Assembly: GCA_013214705.1 (NCBI GenBank)
Contig: JABSRZ010000004.1
Location: forward strand, 434,001-498,000
Direction of reading: 5' to 3'
Length of the DNA stretch: 64,000 bases
From: Hyphomicrobiales bacterium
GTDB lineage: Bacteria; Pseudomonadota; Alphaproteobacteria; Rhizobiales; OSC116
The notes beneath the pieces were generated by a model, which was not told the origin of the DNA, ran no database searches, and saw nothing but the letters and a program-made list of their open reading frames with translations. The position numbers and the translations under genes are program-made. Shown here in pieces: positions 62,434 through 64,000 of the stretch; within the stretch, counting starts at the first letter, position 1, and each line of letters begins with the position of its first letter.

Positions 62434-63312
62434 ATGTCAAAGAGTAATCTACCTATTATATCTAGCGAGGCTGGATTATCGCGTTATTTAAGCGAAATTC
62501 GCAAATTTCCGCTGCTAAAGCCAGAAGAAGAATATATGCTAGGCAAACGGTTTAAGGAACATCAAGATCCAAAAGCCGCCAAAAAATTAGTCACCAGCCA
62601 TTTGCGTTTGGTCGCCAAGATAGCCATGGGCTATCGAGGTTATGGCTTGCCAATTTCTGAAGTTATATCCGAAGGTAATGTCGGACTGATGCAAGCGGTT
62701 AAAAAATTTGAACCCGACAAAGGCTTTAGACTGGCCACCTATGCGATGTGGTGGATTAAGGCCTCCATTCAAGAATATGTGTTGCGCACATGGTCTTTGG
62801 TAAAAATGGGCACAACCTCGAGCCAGAAAAAACTATTTTTTAATTTACGCCGCATTAAAGGCCAAATTAAAGCCCTTGAAGATGGCGACATGCGCCCCGA
62901 CCAAGTGAAGCTTATTGCCGATAAATTAAACGTACCCGAAGCCGATGTTATATCGATGAACAGGCGTTTATCGGGCGATGCATCGCTTAACGCACCGGTT
63001 AGCGCCGAAAATGGCGGCGGCGAATGGCAAGATTGGCTAACCGATGAAGAAGCCGCCGACCAAGAAACCGTTTTGGCCGAAAAACAAGAAATGAACCAAC
63101 GCCATAAAATGTTAGTATTGGCAATGGAAGATTTGAACGAGCGTGAACAGGCGATATTTAAGGCCAGACGTTTGACCGACAAAGCCATAACTTTAGAAGA
63201 ACTAAGCCAAGTATATGGCGTTAGCCGCGAGCGCATCCGCCAAATTGAAGTGCGGGCATTCGAAAAAGTACAAGACGCGATGAAGAAAATGGCCGCTGAA
63301 ATGCTGCCTTAA
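62434..63312 (+). CDS. rpoH: RNA polymerase sigma-32 factor RpoH
   Basis: 292 residues. Region 2 is SEGNVGLMQAVKKFEP, then RLATYAMWWIKASIQEYVLR, the RpoH box SSQKKLFFNLRR follows (about 128-139), and region 4 is LEELSQVYGVSRERIRQIE. It directs heat-shock genes. No typical thermosensor fold is obvious, but an 18-bp palindrome lies in the upstream region. The stop region shares a 10-bp repeat with the end of putA. Confidence 0.97.
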   Translation: MSKSNLPIISSEAGLSRYLSEIRKFPLLKPEEEYMLGKRFKEHQDPKAAKKLVTSHLRLVAKIAMGYRGYGLPISEVISEGNVGLMQAVKKFEPDKGFRLATYAMWWIKASIQEYVLRTWSLVKMGTTSSQKKLFFNLRRIKGQIKALEDGDMRPDQVKLIADKLNVPEADVISMNRRLSGDASLNAPVSAENGGGEWQDWLTDEEAADQETVLAEKQEMNQRHKMLVLAMEDLNEREQAIFKARRLTDKAITLEELSQVYGVSRERIRQIEVRAFEKVQDAMKKMAAEMLP

Positions 63313-63335
63313 TCCTCAGCAGTCATTAATCCTCA
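63309..63335. repeat. 10-bp repeat shared by rpoH and putA ends
   Basis: TTAATCCTCA at 63309-63318 spans the rpoH stop; the second copy at 63326-63335 is the reverse complement of the last codons and stop of putA. The offset is 17 bp. Two convergent genes thus share the same terminal decamer. Confidence 0.7.
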
Positions 63336-64000
63336 CCGCTGTTGGCGATCAAGCTGGCTATGCCGCCAGCGGCTGCGGTGTTATAACTCACCACTTGCTC
63401 GCCGATAAACCGGTTTAGATAAAGCCGGCCGCCAGCTTTTGGCCCGGTGCCACTAAGCCCCATGCCACCAAACGGCTGTACCCCAACCACCGCACCGACC
63501 ATATTGCGGTTTACATAGATATTGCCTACCCGCGCATGGTCTATAATATGCTGAACTTGGGTGTCTAAGCGCGAATGAATGCCCAAAGTCAACCCAAAGC
63601 CAGTGGCGTTTATTTCGGTTATTATTTTATCAATCTCATCCGATTTAAACCGAATAATGTGCAAAACAGGCCCAAACACTTCGGCTTTTAAATCTGCCAT
63701 AGTTTGGATTTCAAAAATATGTGGCGCTACAAAATGCCCATGTCTTTCAACATTTACACCGGCATAAAGCAAAGTTTTACTATCGCTAAAATTTGCAATA
63801 TGAACCATTAATGCGTCTTTTGCCGCTGCGTTTATGACCGGGCCAATGTCGGTATCTACGCGCGCTGGGTCACCCATTTTTAATTGTTCAGCCGCGCCAA
63901 TTATCATCTCTATCTGTTTGTCGGCAATGTCATCTTGAATGTATAAAACCCGTAAGGCACTACACCGCTGCCCGGCACTTTTAAACGCCGAATTAATCAC
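63326..64000 (-). CDS. putA: PutA proline dehydrogenase / P5C dehydrogenase, C-terminal part
   Basis: 224 residues of an open frame running off the window edge. The catalytic Cys of the aldehyde dehydrogenase domain (QRCSALRVL, Cys13 of this fragment) and the C-terminal hallmark NIYVNRNMVGAVVGVQPFGG, then LSGTGPKAGG, identify the P5C dehydrogenase part of PutA. A separate RocA-like enzyme would look similar here, but the VNRNMVGAVVGVQPFGG form is typical of PutA. The rest lies beyond 64000. Confidence 0.88.
   Translation of the reverse strand: MINSAFKSAGQRCSALRVLYIQDDIADKQIEMIIGAAEQLKMGDPARVDTDIGPVINAAAKDALMVHIANFSDSKTLLYAGVNVERHGHFVAPHIFEIQTMADLKAEVFGPVLHIIRFKSDEIDKIITEINATGFGLTLGIHSRLDTQVQHIIDHARVGNIYVNRNMVGAVVGVQPFGGMGLSGTGPKAGGRLYLNRFIGEQVVSYNTAAAGGIASLIANSGED

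Overview
The window reads as a 64 kb chromosomal stretch of a flagellated, low-to-moderate GC alphaproteobacterium. The class call rests on several alphaproteobacterial markers found together: the cell-cycle regulators CtrA, SciP (DUF1153) and ChpT; the flagellar activator FlbD; an EipA/DUF1134 envelope protein; a DUF1285, CoA-type Nudix, DUF6111-like and CCA-transferase block; a PetABC bc1 operon; a PmtA-like methyltransferase; and a CheA with a fused receiver. I do not assign an order or genus.

Layout. 1-31 kb is housekeeping and metabolism, mostly on the minus strand: AIM24-like protein, pgeF, midA-lgt, an FNR-box-linked pseudoazurin, apt-mtnP, petABC, trmL-hemF, the CCA-transferase block, a decaying msrA, uvrB, glpD, a flavin reductase-ABC exporter pair, a GST/MarR divergon and a TPP enzyme. 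28.5-31.1 kb is a small accessory island: one AT-rich TIGR04141/DUF6119 gene between two inverted repeat arms, next to an elongator tRNA-Met. 33.3-45.9 kb is a plus-strand flagellar cluster (fliK, flgD, sciP, fliF, fliG, fliH, fliN, flbD, flhA, flhF). 46.7-56.7 kb holds fliJ-fliI, ctrA, cheR-cheB-cheY-cheW-cheA and chpT. 56.8-64 kb returns to housekeeping: cysQ, a YHS protein, eipA, rluD, a Pit transporter, rpoH and the 3' part of putA.

How the genes work together. Motility structure, the sigma-54 activator FlbD, the chemotaxis kinase pathway and three parts of the CtrA cell-cycle circuit (CtrA, its phosphotransferase ChpT and its antagonist SciP) lie within 24 kb, so motility and cell-cycle control are physically linked. 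A sigma-54 type promoter precedes fliK, matching the FlbD gene in the same cluster.

Most unusual content. Six intergenic loci carry a mosaic family of structured repeats (A-F, 0.2-0.7 kb). Arms of about 245 nt, usually in inverted pairs, contain hairpins whose stems differ in sequence between copies yet stay complementary. Three loci sit exactly between convergent genes, one has replaced most of a second flavin-reductase gene, and one inverted pair brackets the TIGR04141 gene beside the tRNA. I do not recognise the family. Separately, at least six gene ends carry short duplications of their last codons plus stop codon. Other notable signals are seven helically phased A-tracts before pgeF, three MarR-type operators at exact 27-bp spacing, a C10 homopolymer inside cheA, an 18-bp minisatellite in the cheB linker, and an 18-codon leader ORF overlapping the ctrA start.
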